Source: an uncultured Pelagibacteraceae bacterium (GTDB lineage: Bacteria; Pseudomonadota; Alphaproteobacteria; Pelagibacterales; Pelagibacteraceae). Taken from it: a DNA stretch of 44,364 bases. A program made the position numbers and the translations under genes. The first letter of the stretch is position 1; every line of letters begins with the position of its first letter. Below, piece by piece: positions 27,626 to 35,171 of this stretch. The notes beneath the pieces were generated by a model. The model was not told where the DNA came from, searched no databases, and saw nothing but the letters and a program-made list of their open reading frames with translations. The stretch is from positions 1 to 44,364 of the forward strand of contig CACITE010000009.1 in NCBI GenBank assembly GCA_902589505.1. Direction: 5' to 3'.

Positions 27626-28537
27626 CTATACCGCTAATTTATAGGCAAAATCTTTTCCTAAACTTTCTCTTAGGTGAGCACAAAAACGCGCTCCTTCTGC
27701 ACCATCTATAACTCTATGATCATAAGATAAAGATAAAGGAAGCATTATCTTATTTTCGTACTTACCACCTATAAAAACTTGTTTCCTTTCAGCTCTACCT
27801 ATCCCTAGAATAGCTACCTCTGGCTGGTTAATAATAGGTGTAAAAAAGCTACCTCCTATGCTTCCTAAACTTGAGATCGTCATTGATCCACCAAAAAATT
27901 CTTTTTTATCAATTTTTAGATCTTTACAAAGTTTAGCTATCTTTTTTAGTTCTTGTCCTAGTTCAGTTATATCTTTTTTGTCTGCATTTCTAATCTTTGG
28001 AACCATTAAACCGTGAGGAGTATCCATTGCTATACCTATGTGAAAATATTTTTTATATATCAGTTTTTCTTTTTTTAAATCCAATGAAGAGTTAAAATTT
28101 GGGTAATCTTTTAAGGCTTTTACTAAAGCTCTTATGATAAATGGTAATGGAGTAATTGAAAGTTTTTCACCAGTATAAAGATCTCTCAAAGACTTTCTGA
28201 ACTTTTCCATTTCAGTAATATCTGCTTCGTCATGTTGTGTAACATGTGGAATTTCACTCCAAGATTTTTCTAGGTGAGGACCTGCAATTTTTTTTAATCT
28301 TGGAATAGGCTTTATATCAATTTCACCAAATTCAGAATGTTCATATTGTTCTACTTTTATAGTTTGTTTTTTTTCAGTTTTTTCTGAAATTGATTTTTTA
28401 ATAAAAGATTTTACATCTTCTTTGGAAACTCTTCCTAATCTCTCTGAACCCTGTATTTGATAGATGTCAGCTCCAAACTCTCTTGCCAATTTTCTAACAT
28501 TTGGACTTGCGCTAATTATATTTTTTTTATCACCCAT
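27626..28537 (-). CDS. aceF: Pyruvate dehydrogenase E2 (dihydrolipoamide acetyltransferase) lacking a lipoyl domain
   Basis: 303 residues. It opens directly with the peripheral subunit-binding domain (about 8-48: ASPNVRKLAREFGADIY, then GRVSKEDVKSFI), which docks E1 or E3. A linker (49-75) leads to the acetyltransferase domain, which ends with the active-site motif SYDHRVIDGAEG (His274, Asp278). Normal E2p proteins start with one to three lipoyl domains of about 80 residues; here there is none, and only 2 bases separate this start from the aceE stop, so nothing is hidden upstream. The missing lipoyl domain is found fused to aceE. E2 cores of this family form 24- or 60-mers and transfer the acetyl group to CoA. 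Confidence 0.93.
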   Translation of the reverse strand: MGDKKNIISASPNVRKLAREFGADIYQIQGSERLGRVSKEDVKSFIKKSISEKTEKKQTIKVEQYEHSEFGEIDIKPIPRLKKIAGPHLEKSWSEIPHVTQHDEADITEMEKFRKSLRDLYTGEKLSITPLPFIIRALVKALKDYPNFNSSLDLKKEKLIYKKYFHIGIAMDTPHGLMVPKIRNADKKDITELGQELKKIAKLCKDLKIDKKEFFGGSMTISSLGSIGGSFFTPIINQPEVAILGIGRAERKQVFIGGKYENKIMLPLSLSYDHRVIDGAEGARFCAHLRESLGKDFAYKLAV

Positions 28538-28539
28538 AT

Positions 28540-31500
28540 TTATAATTCTGTAGGAATAGGTTTATTTTTATCAATATTATATTTTTTCATTGCTTTTTCG
28601 GCATATTTTGATGGAATAAGTTGTTCCTTTGCAAGAGCACTTAAAGCATAGGTAACAATATGTTCTTTGTCTACTTCAAAAAAATTCCTTAATTTCTTTC
28701 TTCCATCACTTCTTCCATAGCCATCAGTACCAAACGAATAAAAAGGTTTTGAAAGATAAGGTCTAATCTGATCAGCAAAACCCCTAACATAGTCCGAAGC
28801 AGCGATAATTGGACCATCTCTTTTTTCTAAACATTCCTCCACATAGGATTTCTTCGGCTTTTCTCCAGGATTTAAAAGATTTTTTCTTTCAGTTTCCATA
28901 CCATCTTTTCTCAATTCATTGAAACTTGTAACGCTCCAAACATCACTATCAATATTATATTCATCACTCAAAACCTCTGCCGCTGCTATCATCTCCCTCA
29001 AAATCGTTCCACATCCTAATAGTTGAATTTTAATTTTTCCTTTTTTGTTAAACTCTTTAAACAGATACATACCCTTTAGTATTCCTTTTTCACAATCTTT
29101 TGGGAGCGCTGGATGTTTATAATTCTCATTCATTACTGTTATGTAATAAAAAATATTTTCTTGTTTATCGTGCATTCTTCCTATTCCTTCTCTTAAAATC
29201 ACTGCTAGTTCATATGCGAATGTTGGATCATAGCTAATGCAGTTTGGAATTGTTGATGCTAGTAAATGGCTGTGACCATCCTGGTGTTGCAACCCTTCTC
29301 CTGCCAACGTCGTTCTTCCTGCTGTTGCTCCTATTAAAAAACCTCTTGATTGAGAATCTCCGGCAGCCCAAATTAGATCCATTACTCTTTGAAAACCAAA
29401 CATAGAATAGAATGTGTAAATTGGTATCATTTCTAGATCGTGATTTGTGTATGAAGTACCCGCAGCTATCCACGAAGACATAGCTCCGGATTCTGTTAGC
29501 CCTTCTTCTAATACTTGCCCTTTTTTATCTTCTTTGTAAGAGCTAAGTTGTTCCGAATCTACAGGCTCATATTTTTGACCTTCGTGCGCATATATACCGA
29601 TTTTTTGAAAAAATCCCTCCATACCAAAAGTTCTTGCTTCGTCAGGTATAATTGGAACTAATTTAGGAGCAATATTTTTATCTCTTAATAAACTTGTTAA
29701 CATTCTTACTAAGGCCATGGTGGTCGACATCTCGCGACCTTCGGAAGACCTAAGCATAGTTTCAAAAATTTCTTTTGAAGGTTTTTTGATTGATTTTGCA
29801 AAAGAATTTCTTTCTGGTAAATTTCCCCCCAGCTTCATTCTCATTTCTTTAATATATTTTATCTCTTCTGATTTTTCATTTGGTTTATAAAACTCTATAT
29901 TTTTTACTTGTTTGTCTGTAAGGGGAATATCAAAGCGGTCTCTATAATAGAGCAAATCTTCTTCTCCTAATTTTTTTTGCTGGTGCGTGGTATTTATACT
30001 TTCTCCTGATTTACCCATGCCATAACCCTTGATTGTTTTTGCTAAAATCACAGTAGGTTGTCCTTTGGTTTTCATTGCTTCGTGATAAGCCGCATAAACT
30101 TTATGGGGGTCGTGTCCTCCTCTATTGAGTTTCCAAACATCTCTATCGGTCATTGTTGAAATCAATTCCGTTAACTCAGGATATTTTCCAAAAAAATTCT
30201 TTCTTACATAAGCTCCGTCATTTGCTTTGAACGCTTGATATTCGCCATCAACACACTCGTTCATTCTTTTTATTAATAATCCTGTTTTATCTTTTGCGAG
30301 CAATTGATCCCAATATGACCCCCATATAACTTTAATTACATTCCATCCCGCTCCTCTAAAAATACCTTCCAGCTCCTGTATGATTTTCCCGTTTCCTCTA
30401 ACTGGGCCATCTAATCTTTGTAGATTGCAATTAATAACGAATATTAAATTATCTAATTTTTCTCTTGAAGCTAAACTAATTGCTCCTAAAGACTCAGGTT
30501 CGTCCATTTCTCCATCGCCAAGGAAAGCCCAAATTTTTCTATCTTCATCTTTCAATAAACCTCTATTGATTAAATATTTTGTAAATCTCGCTTGATAAAT
30601 TGATAAAATTGGACCAAGCCCCATTGATACAGTTGGGAATTGCCAAAACTTAGGCATTAGCCATGGGTGAGGATAAGAAGATAATCCATCGACTCCTACT
30701 TCTTGTCTAAAATTTCCTAACTGTTTTGCAGTAAGTCTTCCTTCTAAGAAAGCTCTTGCGTACATTCCTGGTGCGCTATGACCTTGAAAATAAACTAAAT
30801 CACCCCCAAATTTATTATTTTTTGCTCTCCAAAAGTGATTCATTCCTACATCGTAAAGAGTAGCTGCAGAAGCAAATGTTCCTATATGGCCTCCGAGTTC
30901 AGAATTTTTCTTGTTAGCCTTAACTACCATTGCAGCAGCATTCCATCTAATTAAAGACCTAATTCTTCTTTCTATATTTTGATCTCCTGGAGATTTAGTT
31001 TCTGATTCAACGGGTATAGTATTTATATAAGGAGTAATTCTTGTTAAAGGTCTATTAAATCCTTCTTTGTAAGCTTCGTCAATTAGCTTTTTTAGTAAGT
31101 AATGAGCACGATCAGATCCATCTTTTGCAATAACAGCTTCTAATGAATCCAGCCATTCTTTAGTTTCTGTTGGGTCAATATCTGAGCCATTAGATCGTGC
31201 AGGAATTTTTTTTTGGCTCTTCTTTTGTTCAATTTTATTTACCGAAGATTCTGCTTGTTTAATAATTTTTTCAGTTTCTGGCAAAATATCATGTTCTCTT
31301 AATACAAGCGGTTCTGCTTTCTTTGGTTTTATTTTTTGTATATTTTCTTTTTTGTTAATCTTTTCAGTGTTTTCGAACTTATCATCTTCTATGACGGCTA
31401 GAACGCTTCCTTTTGAAACTTTATCTCCTATTTTTACTTCAATCGAAGAAATTTTTCCAGAAAAGGGGGAAGGAACTTCGACACTAGATTTATCACTTTC

Positions 31501-31614
31501 TAGAGTAACAACTGGATCATTTTTTTTTATTACATCTCCAGCTTTAGGTAAAATTTCAATTATTTCTACATTTTCAAAATCACCTATATCTGGAACAGTT
31601 ATTTTTGTGGCCAT
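28540..31614 (-). CDS. aceE: Pyruvate dehydrogenase E1, homodimeric type, with N-terminal lipoyl domain
   Basis: 1024 residues from ATG 31614; E. coli AceE has 887. Residues 1-78 are a complete lipoyl domain: MATKITVPDIGDFENVEIIE, lipoyl-lysine Lys42 in LESDKSSVEVPSPFSG, closing GSVLAVIED. A charged, Lys/Glu/Pro-rich linker (79-142) joins it to a full AceE: DIDPTETKEWLDSLEAV, NTIPVE, GDLVYFQGHSAPG, the thiamine diphosphate motif beginning GDGEMDEPES near residue 370, and the closing GTDGYGRSDGR. E1 decarboxylates pyruvate and reductively acetylates lipoyl groups, so it carries its own substrate arm. A second ATG at 31659 would add 15 residues of no known domain; I prefer 31614 because lipoyl proteins start there. 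E3 (lpd) is not nearby. Confidence 0.95.
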   Translation of the reverse strand: MATKITVPDIGDFENVEIIEILPKAGDVIKKNDPVVTLESDKSSVEVPSPFSGKISSIEVKIGDKVSKGSVLAVIEDDKFENTEKINKKENIQKIKPKKAEPLVLREHDILPETEKIIKQAESSVNKIEQKKSQKKIPARSNGSDIDPTETKEWLDSLEAVIAKDGSDRAHYLLKKLIDEAYKEGFNRPLTRITPYINTIPVESETKSPGDQNIERRIRSLIRWNAAAMVVKANKKNSELGGHIGTFASAATLYDVGMNHFWRAKNNKFGGDLVYFQGHSAPGMYARAFLEGRLTAKQLGNFRQEVGVDGLSSYPHPWLMPKFWQFPTVSMGLGPILSIYQARFTKYLINRGLLKDEDRKIWAFLGDGEMDEPESLGAISLASREKLDNLIFVINCNLQRLDGPVRGNGKIIQELEGIFRGAGWNVIKVIWGSYWDQLLAKDKTGLLIKRMNECVDGEYQAFKANDGAYVRKNFFGKYPELTELISTMTDRDVWKLNRGGHDPHKVYAAYHEAMKTKGQPTVILAKTIKGYGMGKSGESINTTHQQKKLGEEDLLYYRDRFDIPLTDKQVKNIEFYKPNEKSEEIKYIKEMRMKLGGNLPERNSFAKSIKKPSKEIFETMLRSSEGREMSTTMALVRMLTSLLRDKNIAPKLVPIIPDEARTFGMEGFFQKIGIYAHEGQKYEPVDSEQLSSYKEDKKGQVLEEGLTESGAMSSWIAAGTSYTNHDLEMIPIYTFYSMFGFQRVMDLIWAAGDSQSRGFLIGATAGRTTLAGEGLQHQDGHSHLLASTIPNCISYDPTFAYELAVILREGIGRMHDKQENIFYYITVMNENYKHPALPKDCEKGILKGMYLFKEFNKKGKIKIQLLGCGTILREMIAAAEVLSDEYNIDSDVWSVTSFNELRKDGMETERKNLLNPGEKPKKSYVEECLEKRDGPIIAASDYVRGFADQIRPYLSKPFYSFGTDGYGRSDGRKKLRNFFEVDKEHIVTYALSALAKEQLIPSKYAEKAMKKYNIDKNKPIPTEL

Positions 31615-31836
31615 AATTGATGTTTTATTTATACCACAATTTAATCCTTTTTCAGCCATGTAAATATTGTCACTAGGGTAATGACCTTAATTTTAAAAAA
31701 TATAACAAAATTATTTCAACCTAATTACAATAATCTTGATGCTCAATTTTGGGTACAAAAAGTAATTTTGAAAAAGTATTTAAAAAAAAATTAACAATTT
31801 AGTAAAACTATCCAGAAAGAAGCTTTAAATAACACT

Positions 31837-31842
31837 TATACT
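31837..31842 (+). promoter_or_regulatory. Candidate -10 box for tRNA-Arg and the small ORFs
   Basis: TATACT, 18 bases before the mature tRNA 5' end. No convincing -35 hexamer was seen, so support is limited to position and sequence. Confidence 0.4.
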
Positions 31843-31860
31843 TTGATAGAAAACCAGTGA

Positions 31861-31937
31861 GCGCCTGTAGCTCAATTGGATAGAGCGCTTGGCTACGGAC
31901 CAGGAGGTTCTGGGTTCGACTCCTAGCAGGCGCGCCA
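31861..31937 (+). tRNA. tRNA-Arg(ACG)
   Basis: The acceptor GCGCCTG pairs with CAGGCGC, followed by discriminator G and encoded CCA. The D arm has GCTC/GAGC, the anticodon stem CTTGG/CCAGG encloses loop CTACGGA (anticodon ACG, expected to be edited to inosine by TadA), and the T arm carries GGTTCGACTCC. A TATACT at 31837-31842 lies at a suitable distance upstream for a -10 box. The 200-base gap before it (31660-31860) holds nothing else I can support. Confidence 0.97.
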
Positions 31938-31948
31938 GAAAGAATTTT

Positions 31949-32062
31949 ATGTCTAAAAGATATAGTGGAAAATCATTTAAAGACTCAAGTGTAATGAAAA
32001 AACCTAAACTAAGTTTTAAAGAAAAAAGGAAGTTGAAAAGAGAAAAAAGGAATAGAAAATGA
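31949..32062 (+). CDS. Small basic protein, 37 aa, unknown
   Basis: ATG at 31949, stop TGA 32060-32062. It starts 11 bases after the tRNA-Arg CCA. Over half of the residues are Lys or Arg, and it ends KEKRKLKREKRNRK. It begins MSKRYSGKSFKDSSVMKK. Composition suggests nucleic-acid or ribosome contact, but no family was recognised. Its stop overlaps the start of the next tiny ORF (ATGA). It could be non-coding; support comes from its place between tRNA and thioesterase and the overlap arrangement. Confidence 0.45.
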   Translation: MSKRYSGKSFKDSSVMKKPKLSFKEKRKLKREKRNRK

Positions 32063-32136
32063 GCTTAGTAAAGGCTGTTATATTTTTTTTTATTTTAATA
32101 ATAATGTTTGTGCTAACATTAACTATAATATTATAA
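32059..32136 (+). CDS. Single-helix membrane peptide, 25 aa, unknown
   Basis: ATG at 32059 overlaps the preceding stop by 4 bases, and the stop TAA is at 32134-32136, 6 bases before the thioesterase start. An AAGGA at 32047-32051 is at good Shine-Dalgarno distance (7 bases), which is unusual in this window. The peptide has a short MSLVK head and then one unbroken hydrophobic stretch of about 20 residues ending at the stop: a minimal transmembrane peptide. Function unknown. Confidence 0.45.
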   Translation: MSLVKAVIFFFILIIMFVLTLTIIL

Positions 32137-32142
32137 CAATTT

Positions 32143-32562
32143 ATGAGCAAAGATTTTGAACAAATAAGTCTTAAATCAGGTTTCATGAAACATAATGGTG
32201 GGCTATTATTTAGAACTATTTCGGTAAATGAATACGAGTTTAAAACCAAAATAAATGAAAATCATCTTAATGCTGCAGGTATTACTCATGGGGGTTTTAT
32301 TGCTGCATTCGTTGATGCAGGAGGTGGCACAGCAGCACACAAAGCAGCGGATCAAAATCCATGCGTAACTATATCATTAGAAATTAAATTTATTTCTGCA
32401 ATAAAATTAGGTCAAGAGTTATATGGAAAGACAAAAATACAAAAAAAAACTAAATCGATGGTTTTTTTAACATGTGAGTTGACCGCATCAAATAAAATTG
32501 TAGCAACAGCTTCCGGCGTATGGAAAATATTGAAATTATCTGGAGCTGGACCAGGCGGGTAA
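32143..32562 (+). CDS. PaaI-family hotdog thioesterase
   Basis: 139 residues, a single hotdog domain. HLNAAGITHGGFIAAFVDAG holds the HGG turn and the following acidic residue (Asp in FVDAGGG) that PaaI-type acyl-CoA thioesterases use, and the strand VTISLEIKFISAI completes the pattern. It probably hydrolyses an acyl-CoA in the cytosol; which one is unknown. The start ATG lies 6 bases after the 25-aa ORF. The 3' end overlaps the convergent DUF6580-like gene by 27 bases, so the GAGPGG tail is encoded opposite that gene's last codons. Confidence 0.9.
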   Translation: MSKDFEQISLKSGFMKHNGGLLFRTISVNEYEFKTKINENHLNAAGITHGGFIAAFVDAGGGTAAHKAADQNPCVTISLEIKFISAIKLGQELYGKTKIQKKTKSMVFLTCELTASNKIVATASGVWKILKLSGAGPGG

Positions 32563-33072
32563 AGATTTATAAATAAATATTCCTGGGTAAGCAAAAATTA
32601 AAGTTGATAAAAAAGTGTTTCCAAAAAATGGTATTGCTAAAATATAACACTCTATCAAACCATTTAAATTTTTATCATATGGAAGATTATCTAATCCTGG
32701 ACTTCCTAAAATCCACACGCCAAAATTTGAAATAATAAAAAATATAAGCGATCCTGCAAAACCAAAAATAAATAAATTTTTAAAATTTATTTTTTTACTA
32801 ATTTTATGAAAAATAAAAGTAATTAACAGCAATGAAGCATAGACAAAAAATACATTTTCATAAAAACCAATAAATAAGTCCGATATCAACATGGCTATTA
32901 ATAAAATTATGAGTGAAAAATTTAAATTTTTAAAAAAATAACCACTTAGTATTGCTACGGCTATAACAGGTGTAAAATTCGGTGGATGAGGTATTAACCT
33001 TGCAAGTGCCAAGATTAATATTAAACCAATTGGAAATATTTCTTTTCTTGATGCCATTAATAAATTTTGCAT
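32536..33072 (-). CDS. Small membrane protein, DUF6580-like, probably cobalamin-linked
   Basis: 178 residues with five to six hydrophobic helices. The N-terminal LARLIPHPPNFTPVIAVAILSG is the hallmark I associate with DUF6580, a family of ECF S-component-like membrane proteins often placed beside cobalamin receptors. It follows btuB by 4 bases and so shares its B12 riboswitch. This suggests a part in B12 or precursor movement through the inner membrane, but no ECF ATPase or BtuCD gene is nearby. An internal ATG at 33057 is an alternative start. Confidence 0.75.
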   Translation of the reverse strand: MQNLLMASRKEIFPIGLILILALARLIPHPPNFTPVIAVAILSGYFFKNLNFSLIILLIAMLISDLFIGFYENVFFVYASLLLITFIFHKISKKINFKNLFIFGFAGSLIFFIISNFGVWILGSPGLDNLPYDKNLNGLIECYILAIPFFGNTFLSTLIFAYPGIFIYKSLPAWSSSR

Positions 33073-33076
33073 AAAT

Positions 33077-34981
33077 CTAATATACCCTTCTTATTCCAAA
33101 ATTAAAAGATCTATCCATTTGTGAATAATCTCTAGTAGTTTCGTATTTTTCATCTAAAATATTGTTTATATCAAAAAATAGGTTGTAAGTGTTCCATAGG
33201 TTATATTTAATTGACAGATCATTTACTAAGTAATCATCTATCGTTTCATCTCTCCATGTTCTGTTCCCGTTTCCATAATCCCTTGAATTATCAGACCACT
33301 TGGTGCTTAAACTTAAATCTAAATTTTTATAACCAGGAATTTTCATATTTGTTACTAGATTAATAATATTTCTGGGAACTCTAACCATTCTAGCATCATG
33401 ATAACTTTCATTTTTATCTGGATCATCTTGCTCTGCACCATCATAGGTAGAGGTATATGTATAGTTTAAATCAAAATTTAATTTATCACTTTTTTTCCAT
33501 TTGGAAACTAATTCCAATCCCTGAGACTTAACGGTTCCTGGAAGATTTTTTACTAGCCAACTAGATGTATTCCAGGCTTCTAAAGTATCATAGTACTTTA
33601 AATTAAAATAAGTAGCATCAATACTTAAACCTAGATCTGAAAAAGATTTCTCAATTCCAAAATCAAAGCCTTCACTTTTTTCTGCTACAAGATTATGTGT
33701 TCCAGCATCTTGATAAAAAAATTCGTAAAGCGAAGGAAATCGAAATCCTGTAGCATAAGAACTTTTTAATTTTGTAGATTTATCATTAAAAAGATAAGCT
33801 AGTGTTGCTCTATGTGCTTCTTCATCACCAGAGTGTTTATGTTCATCAAATCTTGAACCAAATGTTGCATAAATATTATTAGTAAATCTGCTTTGGTAAT
33901 CAAAATAGCTTGATGTTACATATGCATGATTATCTATACGACCGGTCATATCTTTATTATATCCCATTTGGTCTTCTTCTCTTTCAAATCCGAACACAAT
34001 ACTATTATCAAGGTTAAAATTATAATTACCTGAGTATATAAACGCATATCTATCTCCATAATAATTATCTTGAGCTGCGTTACCGCTATTTGGCGTTGCC
34101 GCAGCGATTCTTTCGATATATGTATTTGCTAATGTCAATTTATTAGTAAATTGATTGTTAGGTTCATAAACCAAAGAAATATTTGATGAAGATTGTAGAG
34201 CATCTAACTCTTCGCTATGATCTGCCGAAGAAGTGTCCACTTCTTTATCATACTGAGAATAAGTTTCAGCAACTCTTAGATTACTTTCAAATTTTATTTT
34301 ATCAGAAAATTTATGAGCATAATTTGCGACTAAAGAGTTATTTCTATATCTATCTTCTTCATCATTATGAGTCATTGCTGACATACCATCAGTTTGAAAT
34401 CTTTCTAAGCCAATATAAAAATTATCATTCTCATCTGCTCCAGAAAGTGAAAGTGATAAATTGTTGGTGCCATGAGAAGCGTTGTTGTATTGTATATTTT
34501 TTTGAAAACCGGGTTGTCCTTTTTTAGTTGTAATATTTATGGTTCCTCCTATAGCTCCACTTCCATAGACAGAACTTTGATTACCTTTTAAAATCTCTAC
34601 TCTAGCTATTTGGCTTGTTAAAAGATGATTAAAATCATAATCATTCGATACGCTCGCTGGATCTGACATTTTAACACCGTCGATATAAACAGTTGAATAT
34701 CTTTTAGGCAAACCTCGTAATTGAATAGCTGAAGTTTGTCCTTGGCCGCCATTTTGAAAGAAATTAATGCTAGTTGAGTTAGTTGCTAAAGCATCTCCTA
34801 AAAAAAGTTCATTTGAATTTTGAAAAAATGTTTCATTAAGTACTGTTACGGATGTTCCTACAGTTGATACGGATTGAGCTTTTTTACTTGGAGCTATAAC
34901 AATTACAGGTACATCTGCAGCAAACAGCTCCTTTGCTGGGAAAATTAATATTATTAAAAGCTTTAATATTTTTTTTAGCAT
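33077..34981 (-). CDS. btuB: TonB-dependent outer-membrane cobalamin receptor
   Basis: 634 residues from ATG 34981; a GTG two codons upstream (34987) is less likely. A signal peptide (about 1-21, ending ELFA) leads to a TonB-box-like DVPVIVIAP. Then comes the plug domain (about 35-150: LRGLPKRYSTVYIDGVKMSDP, RVEILKGNQSSVYGSGAIGGTINI) and a 22-strand-type barrel ending SFNFGIRRVY with the aromatic C-terminal residue used for outer-membrane assembly. BtuB takes up vitamin B12 with energy from TonB-ExbBD, which are not in the window. The B12 riboswitch upstream fixes the ligand as a cobamide with good confidence. Confidence 0.92.
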   Translation of the reverse strand: MLKKILKLLIILIFPAKELFAADVPVIVIAPSKKAQSVSTVGTSVTVLNETFFQNSNELFLGDALATNSTSINFFQNGGQGQTSAIQLRGLPKRYSTVYIDGVKMSDPASVSNDYDFNHLLTSQIARVEILKGNQSSVYGSGAIGGTINITTKKGQPGFQKNIQYNNASHGTNNLSLSLSGADENDNFYIGLERFQTDGMSAMTHNDEEDRYRNNSLVANYAHKFSDKIKFESNLRVAETYSQYDKEVDTSSADHSEELDALQSSSNISLVYEPNNQFTNKLTLANTYIERIAAATPNSGNAAQDNYYGDRYAFIYSGNYNFNLDNSIVFGFEREEDQMGYNKDMTGRIDNHAYVTSSYFDYQSRFTNNIYATFGSRFDEHKHSGDEEAHRATLAYLFNDKSTKLKSSYATGFRFPSLYEFFYQDAGTHNLVAEKSEGFDFGIEKSFSDLGLSIDATYFNLKYYDTLEAWNTSSWLVKNLPGTVKSQGLELVSKWKKSDKLNFDLNYTYTSTYDGAEQDDPDKNESYHDARMVRVPRNIINLVTNMKIPGYKNLDLSLSTKWSDNSRDYGNGNRTWRDETIDDYLVNDLSIKYNLWNTYNLFFDINNILDEKYETTRDYSQMDRSFNFGIRRVY

Positions 34982-35058
34982 AAGCACAATTTTTCATGCC
35001 ACTGCTAATTTTGCATTGCAGAACTAGACTTTTCCTGGCCTTCGTTCAACAGCGGGCT

Positions 35059-35150
35059 ATACCGGGTGGCGCTCGGACTTAAACTTTCGTTTTTACCGTT
35101 GCAGGAACAGTCAATGATTTTCACATTGTTCCCCACCTATACTTCGGTAT
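35059..35150 (-). promoter_or_regulatory. Cobalamin riboswitch aptamer upstream of btuB
   Basis: Read on the minus strand, a nested closing stem pairs ATACCG (35150-35145) with CGGTAT (35064-35059) and GGTGG (35137-35133) with CCACC (35069-35065). Inside, GGAACA (35132-35127) pairs with TGTTCC (35109-35104) around the arm AATG-TGAAAAT-CATT, followed by TGCAACGGTAA, an AAAC-GAAA-GTTT hairpin, and GTCCGAGCGCCACC at the 3' junction. This is the conserved core of cobalamin riboswitches. The compact form and the CCGA-GCCACC end resemble the class II (aquocobalamin/methylcobalamin) type known from marine sequences. The expression platform, 34982-35058, probably controls btuB translation. Confidence 0.88.
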
Positions 35151-35171
35151 TAATTTCTACTTATCAAAATT

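Noticed and set aside
31681-31803. 40-codon plus-strand ORF between aceE and tRNA-Arg
   Set aside because: No Shine-Dalgarno, no recognisable motif, Lys/Asn/Ile composition as expected from random AT-rich sequence; not supported as a gene.
31861-31937. tRNA-Arg as an integration site
   Set aside because: The tRNA is intact with encoded CCA, and no repeated 3' fragment or integrase was seen nearby.
34982-34987. btuB starting at GTG 34987
   Set aside because: ATG two codons later gives the same signal peptide and is the simpler start.
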